The position numbers were made by a program, and so were the translations under genes. DNA of 64,000 nt from Nostoc sp. CHAB 5836 (GTDB lineage Bacteria; Cyanobacteriota; Cyanobacteriia; Cyanobacteriales; Nostocaceae), in the NCBI RefSeq assembly GCF_020829445.1, contig NZ_JAIVFV010000008.1, positions 1 through 64,000 on the forward strand, read 5' to 3'. Positions 17,301 to 27,100 of the stretch are shown piece after piece. The notes beneath the pieces are model-generated. The model had not been told where the DNA came from and did not search any database. It was given only the letters and a program-made list of their open reading frames with translations. Numbering within the stretch: position 1 is the stretch's first letter; each line of letters starts with the position of its first letter.

Positions 17301-17691
17301 ATCCCCGATAGTCGAAATGGCTTTAATTCTCAATAAATTAGGCAAAAATCGAGGCAAATAGCTCGTTTAAATTGGTTTATTAAGTGTTTTATGTTACTTG
17401 CTCAACATAGTTATTCTTATCATTATTCCGATGTCAAGTAAACTTCTTTACTTAATCTTCAATATGTAAAATTAAGTAATTTGTAATATATATTGCCCTT
17501 TTCATAATCGAAATTTTATCCTCTGCACATATATATTTTGTTCGCTTATTAAAAATTCTATATCTTGTGAAATTTTGTTTTGTTCTTGACAAAAACGCAA
17601 TTTATTCTTGTAAAAAAAATAATTTTGTGATATTGATTGTAATTAAAAATACATAAGTAAATTTTATAGCTTGGCTAAAGATGTCTTTTAT
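17301..17691. other. AT-rich gene-free stretch
   Basis: This part is strongly AT-rich with no open frame of note. Nothing recognisable was seen apart from the possible upstream extension of the MITE-split gene to about 17,370. Confidence 0.5.
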
Positions 17692-17817
17692 CAAGTAACA
17701 ATCAAGTTCATGCAAGCTTTATATGATGCTGTTAGCCGTGGTAAATCTGCTCACAACCTACATGAACACGTTCAAGCAGCGTTATTTGTAAACCTTGTTT
17801 TTCTTCAGGGGTCATAG
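17692..17817 (+). pseudogene. Short unidentified gene fragment
   Basis: A run of 42 codons reads TIKFMQALYDAVSRGKSAHN, then LHEHVQAALFVN, and stops at 17,815. It looks like the end of a real protein (amphipathic helix, then HNLHEHVQ) but has no proper start or upstream body. The parent family is uncertain. Confidence 0.3.
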
Positions 17818-17950
17818 GTCTAGCCCAGATTCATCTTGCGTAGTCCTTATACTACACTTTCCTTTGGTATTTTTGCATAAGTGGGATGCTCCCGTCGTGG
17901 TCAATCAAACTCAATACCTTCTGTTTTAATTTCAGCAGAAGAGATGATTA

Positions 17951-18081
17951 TAAGTAAGTCGGCAAGAATAAACTAAACTATATTACGAAACGTAAATACA
18001 CCTGAAACCCTTATAAATGACTAAGGACAAATGACAAATGACAGCCTTGGCCAGTTAGCTTTATTTGCGTCGCTCTACTTA
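17951..18081. mobile_element. MITE family A, copy 3
   Basis: This 131-base copy runs from TAAGTAAGTCGGCAAGAAT to GCGTCGCTCTACTTA. It is in the same orientation as copy 4, which begins 150 bases further on, and the two are nearly identical. Confidence 0.85.
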
Positions 18082-18231
18082 TTATTTGTGGAGAATATAG
18101 GGACAACTCAAAGTAATACTGCTGTACACCGCCACTATCCTACACACAACAGATTTACACTCGCGCTAAAAATTAACGGGAGCAACGCCCCATGCCAAGA
18201 GTCAATAAGCCCAGACGCAAAAGCTCCCGTT

Positions 18232-18362
18232 TAAGTAAGTCGGCAAGAATAAACCAAACTATATTACGAAACGTAAGTACACCTTAAACCCTTATAAATG
18301 ACGAAGGACAAATGACAAATGACAGCCTTAGCTAGTTAGCTTTATTTGCGTCGCTCTACTTA
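18232..18362. mobile_element. MITE family A, copy 4 (in a stop codon)
   Basis: This 131-base copy runs from TAAGTAAGTCGGCAAGAAT to GCGTCGCTCTACTTA. Its last three bases encode the TAA stop of the DUF2252 gene. Removing it with one TA gives CTC TAC TAA on the minus strand, so the stop was also TAA beforehand. The 150 bases between copies 3 and 4 contain an inverted repeat, AACGGGAGC and GCTCCCGTT. Confidence 0.85.
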
Positions 18363-19733
18363 GTAGAGTGTCACCCTTCGGTTGTAAGCGTCTTTGAAAC
18401 TCCCATAGTCGTACTCGACTTGAGTTGCATAGTCTAGAGCAAAGTTAACAATCTCATCCTTGAATGCAATCTTGTTACGGCTGACGATATCAGTCACTTC
18501 TTTATCAACGCTTTCAGGAATAATCGTAGCATCGTAGTCTTTATCAGAGATGGCATGGTTCTTGGCAACGACCTTCCCTGCATAGGCCATGGCATCCATG
18601 AACTTTGACTTAGTAGTTAGCAATGTATAGTCAAAGTCCACTTGATAAGGGGATTTTTCATGCAGCATAAAGGGGATGCTATTGACCGTAGTGTAGCCAA
18701 CTAAAGGGTCCGTATTAGAAAGCATTGCTTTGGTGGCGATTGTCACCCTCGCTCCTTCATGATTTCCATAGACTGAAGTTGGCAGCAAACCTGGGACTGC
18801 GATCGCCACAGCGCTAGAAGCCTCCTGCTTCATCTCCAAAATCCGGTCATCATCGGTTGCTGAACTTGGGCCATCAATCAGCAAGTAATACCGATATTTA
18901 CCAAGATTACCAGTGCCTGAACCTAATTTGAGGCGAATGTCCTTGAGAGTGTAGTAACTATTGCTGTAGCGCTTACTGCTAGGAATTGAGGCGATGTAGC
19001 TGCTCATAGCCCCAGCAATGTTTGAATAGGTGCTGCTGGATACAGGTTGAAATTTTGAAGTTGTCTGGAAGACTCGATTGCTACTAGAATTTATGAAAGT
19101 GTACTTATTTAACAAACTAGAGCGGCTGTTGGCTGCTGCCTGTTGAATTAAATCCTTGACCACACCGTTGGTATTGCTCTCTTCTAGACGGTATGATAAC
19201 TCATCGTTAGTCCCCTTAAAGTCTTTCATCTTGTTGAGGTAAGCATCCAGGAAATTTCGGACAATATCTTGAGCATCACTGGAGCTTTGACCGTTCTCTT
19301 TAGCTGCTAAGAGAATTGAAACTGCCATACGTCGCAAATCCCAAACGTAAGGACCAAGATAGCCTTCATCAAAATCAGTGGTGTCAAAGACGTTGTTACC
19401 GTTGTTATCTCTCATTCCCCCAAGATTTTGTAGATGCATATCTCCTTCTAACCAGATGGCTGAGGTAGAGGAATTTACAAATCCTGAACCTGGTAAAGTT
19501 TGCATATCCCGATAAAAGATGTGAGCCGTCCCTCGATAGAAGGCCAAGGGTGTAGCTGTCATCTTTTGCATCTTCGTTGCCAGTTCTTGCGGCAACGAAG
19601 ATGCAAAGGGATGATTGTATTGGTAAATTTCATTTTCCACCCAAGTTGAACGGAGAGTTGCAGCGTGAGATATAGATACAAACCCCAAAGTTAAAATCAA
19701 GACGGTGACGCTTGCACATATGTGTTTGAGCAT
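18360..19733 (-). CDS. Exported DUF2252 family protein
   Basis: This 457-residue protein has a signal peptide (MLKH, hydrophobic core, cleavage after SHA near residue 24) and the DUF2252 hallmarks: FYRGTAHIFYRD, the GD-H box in WLEGDMHLQNLGG, TTDFDEGYLGPYVWDLRRMAVS, and a late DYATQVEYDYGSF. The GDxH and FDE boxes recall kinase-like phosphotransfer folds, but no activity is established for the family. An exported form is notable because many DUF2252 proteins are cytoplasmic. The TAA stop is supplied by a MITE end with no change to the protein. No operon partner is evident. Confidence 0.82.
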   Translation of the reverse strand: MLKHICASVTVLILTLGFVSISHAATLRSTWVENEIYQYNHPFASSLPQELATKMQKMTATPLAFYRGTAHIFYRDMQTLPGSGFVNSSTSAIWLEGDMHLQNLGGMRDNNGNNVFDTTDFDEGYLGPYVWDLRRMAVSILLAAKENGQSSSDAQDIVRNFLDAYLNKMKDFKGTNDELSYRLEESNTNGVVKDLIQQAAANSRSSLLNKYTFINSSSNRVFQTTSKFQPVSSSTYSNIAGAMSSYIASIPSSKRYSNSYYTLKDIRLKLGSGTGNLGKYRYYLLIDGPSSATDDDRILEMKQEASSAVAIAVPGLLPTSVYGNHEGARVTIATKAMLSNTDPLVGYTTVNSIPFMLHEKSPYQVDFDYTLLTTKSKFMDAMAYAGKVVAKNHAISDKDYDATIIPESVDKEVTDIVSRNKIAFKDEIVNFALDYATQVEYDYGSFKDAYNRRVTLY

Positions 19734-20167
19734 GAAAGTTTTTTAGGCGGTAAAGAAATTAATTCTTGCTGGACTCTTGTTTCGTGACAATCATCCAATA
19801 AGAATTCTTTTATCACCTTGAGTTATAGCTTAGAAAGTGATTTAAATGCAATTCCAAGAGAACTGAAGCAGCGATCGCAATTTTTAAGGGCAAGCAGCCT
19901 TAACTATGCTCAACGAAACACTTTGTAGTTTATACAAGTTGTTTGCAGCTTTCCCAAAATTTGGTGCTATTTCTAAATTCCGTGCCACTTTTTGTTGAAA
20001 TTTCTGTGTTTCGTCTTTCCAGATTTTTACCACTACTAAAAATTGTCTTTTTTCGCCACCGGAGAAGATTAGACCTCTTGCAAAAGTCCCTAACACCCCA
20101 CCCCCTTACTTCCCCGCCCTGATAAATTAGCAGTAAGCTGTTTAAGGGCGTTTTTTCATAATTTACT
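19734..20167. other. Gene-free region upstream of dapL
   Basis: The two flanking genes diverge from this gap, so it must hold both promoters. No clear -10/-35 pair could be picked with confidence. An AGACCTCTTGCAAAAGTCCC stretch near 20,071 shares AGACCTCTTGCA with 39,391, which suggests a dispersed repeat. Confidence 0.4.
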
Positions 20168-21403
20168 ATGGCAAGTATTAACGACAACTACCTGAAGCTG
20201 AAAGCAGGTTATCTGTTTCCAGAAATTGCTCGGCGGGTCAATGTCTTTGCCCAAGCGAACACTAATGCTAAAATCATCCGGCTGGGCATTGGCGATGTTA
20301 CCGAACCTCTGCCAGAAGCTTGCCGCACAGCGATGATTAAAGCTGTGGAAGAAATGGGCGATCGCAATACCTTCAAAGGCTACGGCCCAGAGCAAGGCTA
20401 CCCTTGGTTGCGAGAGAAAATTGCTACTCAAGATTTCCAAGGGCGGGGAGCGGCGATCGATGCTTCGGAAATCTTTATCTCCGACGGTTCTAAATGCGAC
20501 ACGGGTAACATTCTGGAAATCTTTGGTCATGATAACATCATCGCCGTTACTGACCCAGTTTATCCCGTGTATGTAGACACTAACGTTATGGTGGGAAATA
20601 CCGGGGATGCCAATGATCAAGGCGAATTTGAGGGTTTGGTCTATCTGCCAATTACGGCTGATAACGACTTCACCGCCGAGATTCCCTCAAAGAAAGTCGA
20701 TTTAATTTATCTCTGCTTTCCCAATAACCCCACTGGTGCAACTGCTACCAAAGAATATCTCAAGGCATGGGTGGACTATGCCAAAGCTAATAATTCAATT
20801 ATTTTCTTTGATGCAGCCTACGAAGCTTACATTACCGATCCATCGATTCCCCACTCAATTTATGAAATTGAAGGTGCAAGAGAAGTTGCGATCGAATTTC
20901 GGTCTTTCTCCAAAAATGCAGGCTTTACAGGAACTCGTTGCGCGTTAACAGTAGTACCAAAGACACTCAAAGCAAAAGCCGCCGATGGTTCCGATGTGGA
21001 ACTATGGAAACTGTGGAATCGCCGCCAGTCCACCAAATTTAATGGCGTTTCTTACATCGTCCAACGGGGAGCCGAAGCGGTTTACTCTGAAGAAGGACAA
21101 GCACAAATCAAAGGATTGGTTAGTTTCTATTTAGAAAACGCCAAAATTATCCGCGAGAAACTCACAGCCGCCGGATTATCAGTTTATGGAGGCGTGAATG
21201 CACCTTACGTCTGGGTAAAAACGCCTAATAGTTTATCTAGTTGGGAATTCTTTGATCAGCTGCTGCAAACTGTCAACGTTGTCGGAACCCCTGGTTCTGG
21301 CTTTGGTGCTGCGGGTGAAGGTTACTTCCGCATTTCGGCATTTAATAGTCGCGAGAATGTCGAAGAGGCAATGAAGCGGATTACCGAGAAATTTAAGGTC
21401 TAA
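20168..21403 (+). CDS. dapL: LL-diaminopimelate aminotransferase
   Basis: This 411-residue pyridoxal-phosphate enzyme converts tetrahydrodipicolinate and glutamate to LL-diaminopimelate in one step, feeding lysine and peptidoglycan synthesis in cyanobacteria and plants. Recognisable parts are [65 protein letters not shown] and the PLP-binding Lys in [13 protein letters not shown]. Length and order of motifs are normal for the family. It is a single gene on the plus strand; the following inverted repeat may end transcription. Confidence 0.97.
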   Translation: MASINDNYLKLKAGYLFPEIARRVNVFAQANTNAKIIRLGIGDVTEPLPEACRTAMIKAVEEMGDRNTFKGYGPEQGYPWLREKIATQDFQGRGAAIDASEIFISDGSKCDTGNILEIFGHDNIIAVTDPVYPVYVDTNVMVGNTGDANDQGEFEGLVYLPITADNDFTAEIPSKKVDLIYLCFPNNPTGATATKEYLKAWVDYAKANNSIIFFDAAYEAYITDPSIPHSIYEIEGAREVAIEFRSFSKNAGFTGTRCALTVVPKTLKAKAADGSDVELWKLWNRRQSTKFNGVSYIVQRGAEAVYSEEGQAQIKGLVSFYLENAKIIREKLTAAGLSVYGGVNAPYVWVKTPNSLSSWEFFDQLLQTVNVVGTPGSGFGAAGEGYFRISAFNSRENVEEAMKRITEKFKV

Positions 21404-21410
21404 AAGGATT

Positions 21411-21472
21411 TACCCTCATCCTCCAACCCCTTCTTCCACATATGGGAGAGAGATTTAGGGTGAGGGCAAAAA
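21411..21472. terminator. Inverted repeat after dapL
   Basis: ACCCTCATCC and its partner TAGGGTGAGGG lie eight bases or more beyond the dapL stop and can pair over an intervening TCTTCCACATATGGGAGAG hairpin. It resembles common cyanobacterial palindromes, so it may be a repeat that also serves as a terminator. Confidence 0.4.
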
Positions 21473-21561
21473 CTACGGTTATCAACTTAGATGAGGTTTA
21501 AGCTGCGATCGCACCTGATTTTGGTACTTTTAAAAAGTATTTCGGTAAGCGGTAGCTTCAG

Positions 21562-22062
21562 TTAGATCCGAGAGTAGCGAAAACGAAGTCTGAGTAGCCG
21601 CAGCCAGCGTAACCACATTTGTGCAGGTTGTTCAAAAAAGCTGAAAATATCACCAAAACCTAAATTAGTTTTGTGATGATGTAACCAGTGTCTTTCAGGA
21701 GTAGTAATAAATAGAATTTGGCATAAAATATTTACAGGCTTTGGAGTTTGCCAGCCCAGTACACTTATGTGTCTCCACCAAACATGAAATTGACCAAGCA
21801 GTAATCCAGAGATAACGCCAATAGGAGAGAAAGACCACAAGAGTACTGCTATAAGTACATAAGGCAAAGCTCCCAAAATACCATCTAAAAGAACCTGGGG
21901 ATTAAAAGTCAAAATAGCGTAGTGGCAAAAGTCCTTCTTCCAGGAGTGGTGCGTTTTTAAATGAAGGCTACCAAAAACGTGCTCGGGTACATGGTAAAAG
22001 AATGTAGATAGAAAATCGCCAAAAAACAGTAATAACCAAGCAACAACCATAGCCTCAACCAT
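21562..22062 (-). CDS. Fatty acid hydroxylase/sterol desaturase superfamily protein
   Basis: This 166-residue membrane protein has the histidine clusters of the di-iron hydroxylase superfamily: HVPEH, HLKTHH, GQFHVWWRH, and the C-terminal TPERHWLHHH followed by NLGFGDIFSFFEQP. Three or four hydrophobic segments fit an integral membrane enzyme. It is shorter than many members of the superfamily. A strong GAGGAG five bases before the ATG supports the start. It may hydroxylate or desaturate a lipid or carotenoid; the substrate is unknown. It is isolated, with a 1.6 kb repeat-rich gap upstream. Confidence 0.8.
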   Translation of the reverse strand: MVEAMVVAWLLLFFGDFLSTFFYHVPEHVFGSLHLKTHHSWKKDFCHYAILTFNPQVLLDGILGALPYVLIAVLLWSFSPIGVISGLLLGQFHVWWRHISVLGWQTPKPVNILCQILFITTPERHWLHHHKTNLGFGDIFSFFEQPAQMWLRWLRLLRLRFRYSRI

Positions 22063-22276
22063 TTGTACTCCTCAACTTTAGTAAGAAAACACCACAGGAA
22101 ATATGCAAATGTCATGCTGTCCGCGTAGATAGATCGTTTTTCGCTATGCAAACAGCATCTGTGCATCTCATGGGTCTAGGCTCCAGTTAATTTGGCTCAG
22201 AGTATATGTAATTGGATCCGTTGCAGTTTCATGAATCTCTGCTGCTTAATGCAGTCAACAGCAACTCGTAATAACC

Positions 22277-22403
22277 CAATACGCTTGGGTTAAGCCCAAA
22301 AAATAAAAATGTGTAGGAACGAAACCCAACCTACAACGGGCGTTTGTTGGGTAACACTAAAGTTCAACCCAACCTACAACTATCCACAAAGCCAAGCGTA
22401 TTG
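22277..22403. mobile_element. MITE family B, copy 1 with 10-base duplication
   Basis: The 127-base element starts CAATACGCTTGG and ends CCAAGCGTATTG. It is flanked on both sides by CGTAATAACC (22,267-22,276 and 22,404-22,413), an exact 10-base target duplication. Its body carries ACGAAACCCAACCTACAAC motifs shared with the other B copies. No coding capacity. Confidence 0.9.
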
Positions 22404-22569
22404 CGTAATAACCTCCAATTTCACTTCTAACTTTGGGCTAATGGTAGTAATACATCTAAAAGTTGATGTAGCTGCCGTATTTTAATATAGCCACTACACA
22501 ATCTTCTTACTAAGGCATACAGCGTAAGCAAAGGTTGAGTTAAACTTAGTACAAATTTAGGTTAAGACT

Positions 22570-22708
22570 CAATACTGCGTAGGTTTTGAATATTTGTAGG
22601 TTAGGTTGAACCAAGCGTTACCCAATAAACCCCGCTCTTCGGTAGGGTTTCGTTCTTCAACTCAACCTAGACATTTTTTATTTTTTTGCCAAAACCTGGG
22701 CAGTATTG
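22570..22708. mobile_element. MITE family B, copy 2 with 10-base duplication
   Basis: This 139-base diverged copy starts CAATACTGCGTAGGTTT and ends AAACCTGGGCAGTATTG. It is flanked by GGTTAAGACT on both sides (22,560-22,569 and 22,709-22,718), again an exact 10-base duplication. Confidence 0.88.
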
Positions 22709-22805
22709 GGTTAAGACTTTATTCAACATTGTTAATGCTAAATTGATAGCAATTAGAGTCATTTATATAAGTAAAAATAAATAAAAAAACAGATATTCTA
22801 CCAAC

Positions 22806-22998
22806 GTAACTTCCGTTATAAACGCAGGGCTATTTGATTCTCATCTAGCCCGCCTCAGAATTCATTCTGAGTCTAATGATGTTGCACCTTAACTGAACGG
22901 TATTGGGTTATAGTCCGTTTTAACGGACTTTAGCTATGAGCCAGGAACTTCAGTTACGGGTGGTTTATGTGTAGAATGAAATAGCCCTGTTATAAAGG
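22806..22998. repeat. Long inverted repeat around GAATGAAATAGCCCTG
   Basis: GTTATAAACGCAGGGCTATTTGATTC on the left pairs roughly with GAATGAAATAGCCCTGTTATAAA on the right. The segment GGGTGGTTTATGTGTAGAAT near 22,960 recurs at about 62,400-62,420 with one difference. It looks like another non-coding mobile repeat. Confidence 0.55.
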
Positions 22999-22999
22999 T

Positions 23000-23482
23000 A
23001 AGTAAAGCGGCCTTACAATTAAATTGGGAGTATCTAGAATTAAATAGATGCCAAAATAAGTAAGTTAGCGTTAAAAAATAAATTATCACCGCTTCACCTT
23101 TATACCGAACGTACAGCAGTTAAGCATTTCTTCCTTCTCTTTCGTCTCTACGAGACGCTGCGCGTTGGCAGAAGCATCTCGTAGAGAAGGCAACTCGTAA
23201 AAAAAATTAACTTTGACAAAGAGTTTTAGGCTTAACCTCAAGAGTATTGCTTTATCTTAAATTAAAGGGTTTAAGACCTTTGTTTTGTAATGGGGATTGG
23301 TTATTAAGCGACTTGTACTGCCCTTAAGAGCGAGACGCACTCGCGTTCGGCTACGCTCACCAAGCGCGTAGTCGAAGTAAGTCGAAATATAACCCCAACA
23401 CAAAACTTACTTTTTTATTGAACCGGGGGATTTATATCAGTTTAAAACCCTTGTCTAAATCTGCAACAGCTTCTACCTTAGC
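23000..23482. other. Repeat-rich gene-free stretch
   Basis: It holds a GAGACGCTGCGCG-type short repeat hairpin (about 23,146-23,190) and a dispersed unit with CGTAGTCGAAGTAAGTCG followed by ATATAACCCCAACACAAAAC (about 23,365-23,410) that recurs near 38,340-38,375. No gene is seen. Confidence 0.55.
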
Positions 23483-23613
23483 TAAGTACAATGGTGTGAA
23501 AAAACTCAAGTATGTTACGAAACGTAAATAAGCTTCAAACCCTTACTAATGACAAATGACGAATGACAAATGACAGCCTTAGCCAGTTAACTTTAATTGC
23601 GCCGACCTACTTA
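23483..23613. mobile_element. MITE family A, copy 5
   Basis: This 131-base copy runs from TAAGTACAATGGTG to TTGCGCCGACCTACTTA. Its interior (TATGTTACGAAACGTAAATA and the ATGACAA heptamers) matches the other copies, while its left end has drifted. Confidence 0.8.
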
Positions 23614-23660
23614 TAACTCTTCTGGACTGAGGCTTTTCAGCCATGGACTGAAAAGTCAGG

Positions 23661-23840
23661 TCAAGGTAAGGCTTGAATGAGTTCCCGAATCACATCTATT
23701 GCTGGTTTACCTGTGTGTTCACAATACTTTTCAAGGTTCTCGGCTTCATCTAATGTCAAGTTTAAAGTAATTCGCTTCAGCGCCCTTTTTTTACTGGAGG
23801 TTGCCAAACGGGAAAATTTAAGTACAGCAGTTTTATTCAT
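23661..23840 (-). CDS. Small ribbon-helix-helix-like protein
   Basis: This 59-residue protein (MNKTAVLKFSRLA start) has the pattern of a CopG/ribbon-helix-helix DNA-binding protein: a short basic lead, the strand RITLNLTLD, then the two helices EAENLEKYCEHTG and AIDVIRELIQAL. It could be a lone antitoxin-like or copy-control-like repressor, but no toxin partner is adjacent. The ATG at 23,840 is preferred over a longer frame to 23,888, whose extra residues look non-native. Confidence in a role is low. Confidence 0.55.
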   Translation of the reverse strand: MNKTAVLKFSRLATSSKKRALKRITLNLTLDEAENLEKYCEHTGKPAIDVIRELIQALP

Positions 23841-24141
23841 TGATTGACAGGGTAGATATATACAAACTTTCCTTATCAATATTGCCAATTTAAAACTGTC
23901 TTTACCAGTGAAAATCGAGATTTTAACATTGAACTTAAGCTTTACATCCCAAAGACATTACTGAAAAGTCAAAGTATTAAACAACTAGTAGCACACGGAA
24001 TCAACCTGCTATTAGCCAAGTAAAAGAAGCTTTCGGCTGAAAAACTAATGTCAGTTGTGATATGCATCACTTCATATATATAGCAACCTAGTAGATAATT
24101 CTTCTTAATCAAAGGTGATTACATTAACAGTGAGTTAATAT

Positions 24142-27100
24142 ATGACTCTACAGAATTGGAGACGGAAGCGTGGCGTTGCACTTACTAGCAAAGGGTTACA
24201 AAAAATTAAGGAAGCAAAACATCAGTCAGAAGCCAAGGAAAATTTTGGAAACAGGTACACACTTGAAGAAATGAGCGCACGCTCTGGGTTACATTCCACT
24301 ACTATCTCGAAAGTAATGAATCGGGAAGGAGGAGTTGACAAACAGACTATTGAGAAGCTTTTTTCAGTTTTTAGCTTAAAAACAGATAAAAGTGACTATT
24401 TAAGCTCAAATACTCGTCTAGATTGGGGAGAAGCTATCTTTAACTCAGTTTTTTATGGACGTACTGAAGAACTTACTATGCTAGAGGAATGGATTCTCAA
24501 TGAGCAATGCCAATTGGTGGCACTATTGGGAATAGGAGGTATTGGTAAAACGGCGCTGTCTGTAAAGTTTGCTCAACAGGCTCAGGATAACTTTGAGTAT
24601 GTGATCTGGCGATCGCTACGAGAAGCTCCACCTGTTAAAATTATTCTAAGTAATCTGATCCAATTTTTATCTGAGGAACAGGAAACGGAAGCAAACTTAC
24701 CAGAAAGCTTTAGCGAACGGGTATCGCGGTTACTCTATTATTTACAAAATTATCGCTGTTTGGTGATACTTGATAATGTAGAGTCAATTCTCCGCAGTGG
24801 TAGCCGCGCCGGACTTTACCCTGAAGGATATGAGGAATATGGTGAGCTTTTAAGACGAGTAGGAGAAGCGACTCATCAAAGCTGCTTAATGCTGACTAGT
24901 CGGGAAAAACCTAGAGAAGTGGCATTGCTAGAAGGACTAGCACTACCTGTTCGCTCATTAGCACTTAATGGTTTAAAAGTGGCAGAAGGGCAAGAAATCT
25001 TAAAATTCAAAGGGCTATCGGCGGCAGAGGATGAATGGAAAGTAATGATTGAGCGTTACGCAGGCAATCCATTAGCCCTAAAGATAGTTGCCACGACCGT
25101 TCAAGATATCTTTGATGGTAATGTGAGTGAATTTTTGCAACAAGACACATCTGTTTTTGGCGACATTCGTGATATTTTAGACCAGCAGTTTGAGCGCTTG
25201 TCAGATTTAGAAAAAGATATTATGTACTGGCTAGCGATTAATCGCGAGTCGGTTACACTATCAGAATTGCGAGATGATCTTATATCATCGGTAGCACCAG
25301 CAAAATTACTTGAGGCTGTGGAATCTTTAAGAAGGCGATCGCTAATCGAGAAAGCTACGCCTACGCCTATTGAAAAAACTGGATCATCCTTTACTCTTCA
25401 GCCTGTAGTTATGGAGTATATGACTAGTAGCTTGGTAGAAAGCGTCTGTGAAGAAATTGTTAGTGAGAATATTGATTTATTGCAGGGTCATGCTCTAATG
25501 AAGGCAACAGCAAAAGAATATATTAGGGATACTCAAATTCGCCTCATTATCAAACCAGTTATAGATGGGTTGGTTCACAGCTTAAGAAGCAAAAAAAACA
25601 TTGAAAATCAGTTAACTCAAATTCTTGCAAGACTGGGAGAAAAATCTCCGTTAGAACCAGGGTATACAGGTGGCAATATTCTAAATCTGCTTTGCCATCT
25701 GGAGACGAATCTAAATGGCTATAATTTTTCTTATCTGACTGTTTGGCAAGCAGATCTGCGGAATGTAAATTTGCACAATGTAAATTTCGCTCATGCTAAT
25801 CTTGCTAAGTGTGCTTTTGCTGAAACTTTGGGAGGCATTCACTCAGTGGCATTCAGCCCTGATGGAAAATTCTTAGCTACGGGGGATACTAATAGTGAAG
25901 TTCGCCTGTACCGAGTTGCGGATGGAAAACAACTGCTTACCTACAAGGGACACACAGGTTTTATCTGGCCAATTAGCTTTAGTGCCGATGGTCATTTTCT
26001 TGCTAGTGGCAGTGATGACCAAACAGTGAAACTGTGGGATGCCGGTACTGGACAATGCCTCACCACCTTACGGGGGCATAAAGGTGGGATCTGGTCAGTC
26101 GCCTTCAACTCTCAAGATACTATGCTTGCCACTGGCAGTGAGGACTCCTCCGTGAAAGTGTGGGATACTAGTTCTGGGAGATGTCTTAAAACTTTCGAAG
26201 CACATAGTAATCGGGTCACATCAGTTGCCTTCAAACCTCAAGGTACTATGCTTGCTAGTGGTAGTGATGATTCGTCAGTTAAGCTGTGGGATATTAGCAC
26301 TGGTCAATGCCTTCAAACTCTACTGGGTCATAACGGTGGAATTAGGTCAGTTGCATTCAGCCCAGATGGTCAAACTTTGGCCAGTGCCTGTCATGATCAA
26401 ACAGTGTGGTTATGGAATATTACTACCAGTCAATGCTTTCAGATTCTACAGGGTCACGGTGACTGCGTAAATTCTGTTGCCTTTAGTTCTGATGGCTATA
26501 CACTAGTCAGTGGCAGCGATGACCGAACGGTGAAGTTGTGGGAGGTTAGCACTGGTCAGTGCTTTAACACTCTGGGGGGACATGGCAGCAGGGTGTCGTC
26601 AGTCGCCTTTAGTCCAGATAATTATACAGTCGTAAGTGGCAGTGAAGATCAAACGGTGAGGCTATGGGATGTCAGCACTGGTCAGTGCCTCAAAACTTTG
26701 CAGGGTTACGTTAATGGGATTTGGTCAGTCACTTTCAACCCTCAAGGTACTGTCGTTGCAAGCGGTAGTGGTGACCAAAAGGTGAGATTGTGGGATGTTA
26801 GTACGGGTCAGTGTCTCAAAACTTTGCCTGGACATAGTAATCGGGTCACATCAGTCACTTTCAACCCTCAAGGTACTCTGCTTGCTAGTGGTAGTGAGGA
26901 TTTTTCTGTAAAACTGTGGGATGCTACTACTGGTCAATGCCTCAAAACTTTGCGTGGACATAGTAATCGAATCACATCTGTTGCCTTCAGCCCAGATGGT
27001 AATATGCTAGCTAGTAGCTGTCATGACCAAACGGTGAAGCTGTGGGATGTCCCCACTGGTCAGTGTCTCAAAACCTTACAAGGGCATACCCATTGGGTAT

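Noticed and set aside
18031-18234. Small plus-strand open frame
   Set aside because: It lies across a MITE copy and a repeat; its sequence is that of the repeat and it has no ribosome binding site.
21957-22166. Alternative small membrane protein upstream of the hydroxylase gene
   Set aside because: It overlaps the well-supported hydroxylase start in another frame and lacks a ribosome binding site and recognisable sequence.
22310-22395. ACGAAACCCAACCTACAAC copies considered as transcription factor operators
   Set aside because: They are the body of family B elements with clear inverted ends and target duplications, so they are explained by mobile DNA.
23483-23613. ATGACAA heptamers considered as a CRISPR or tandem repeat array
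   Set aside because: The heptamers are part of the body of MITE family A, whose borders and inverted ends explain them. No regular spacer structure exists.
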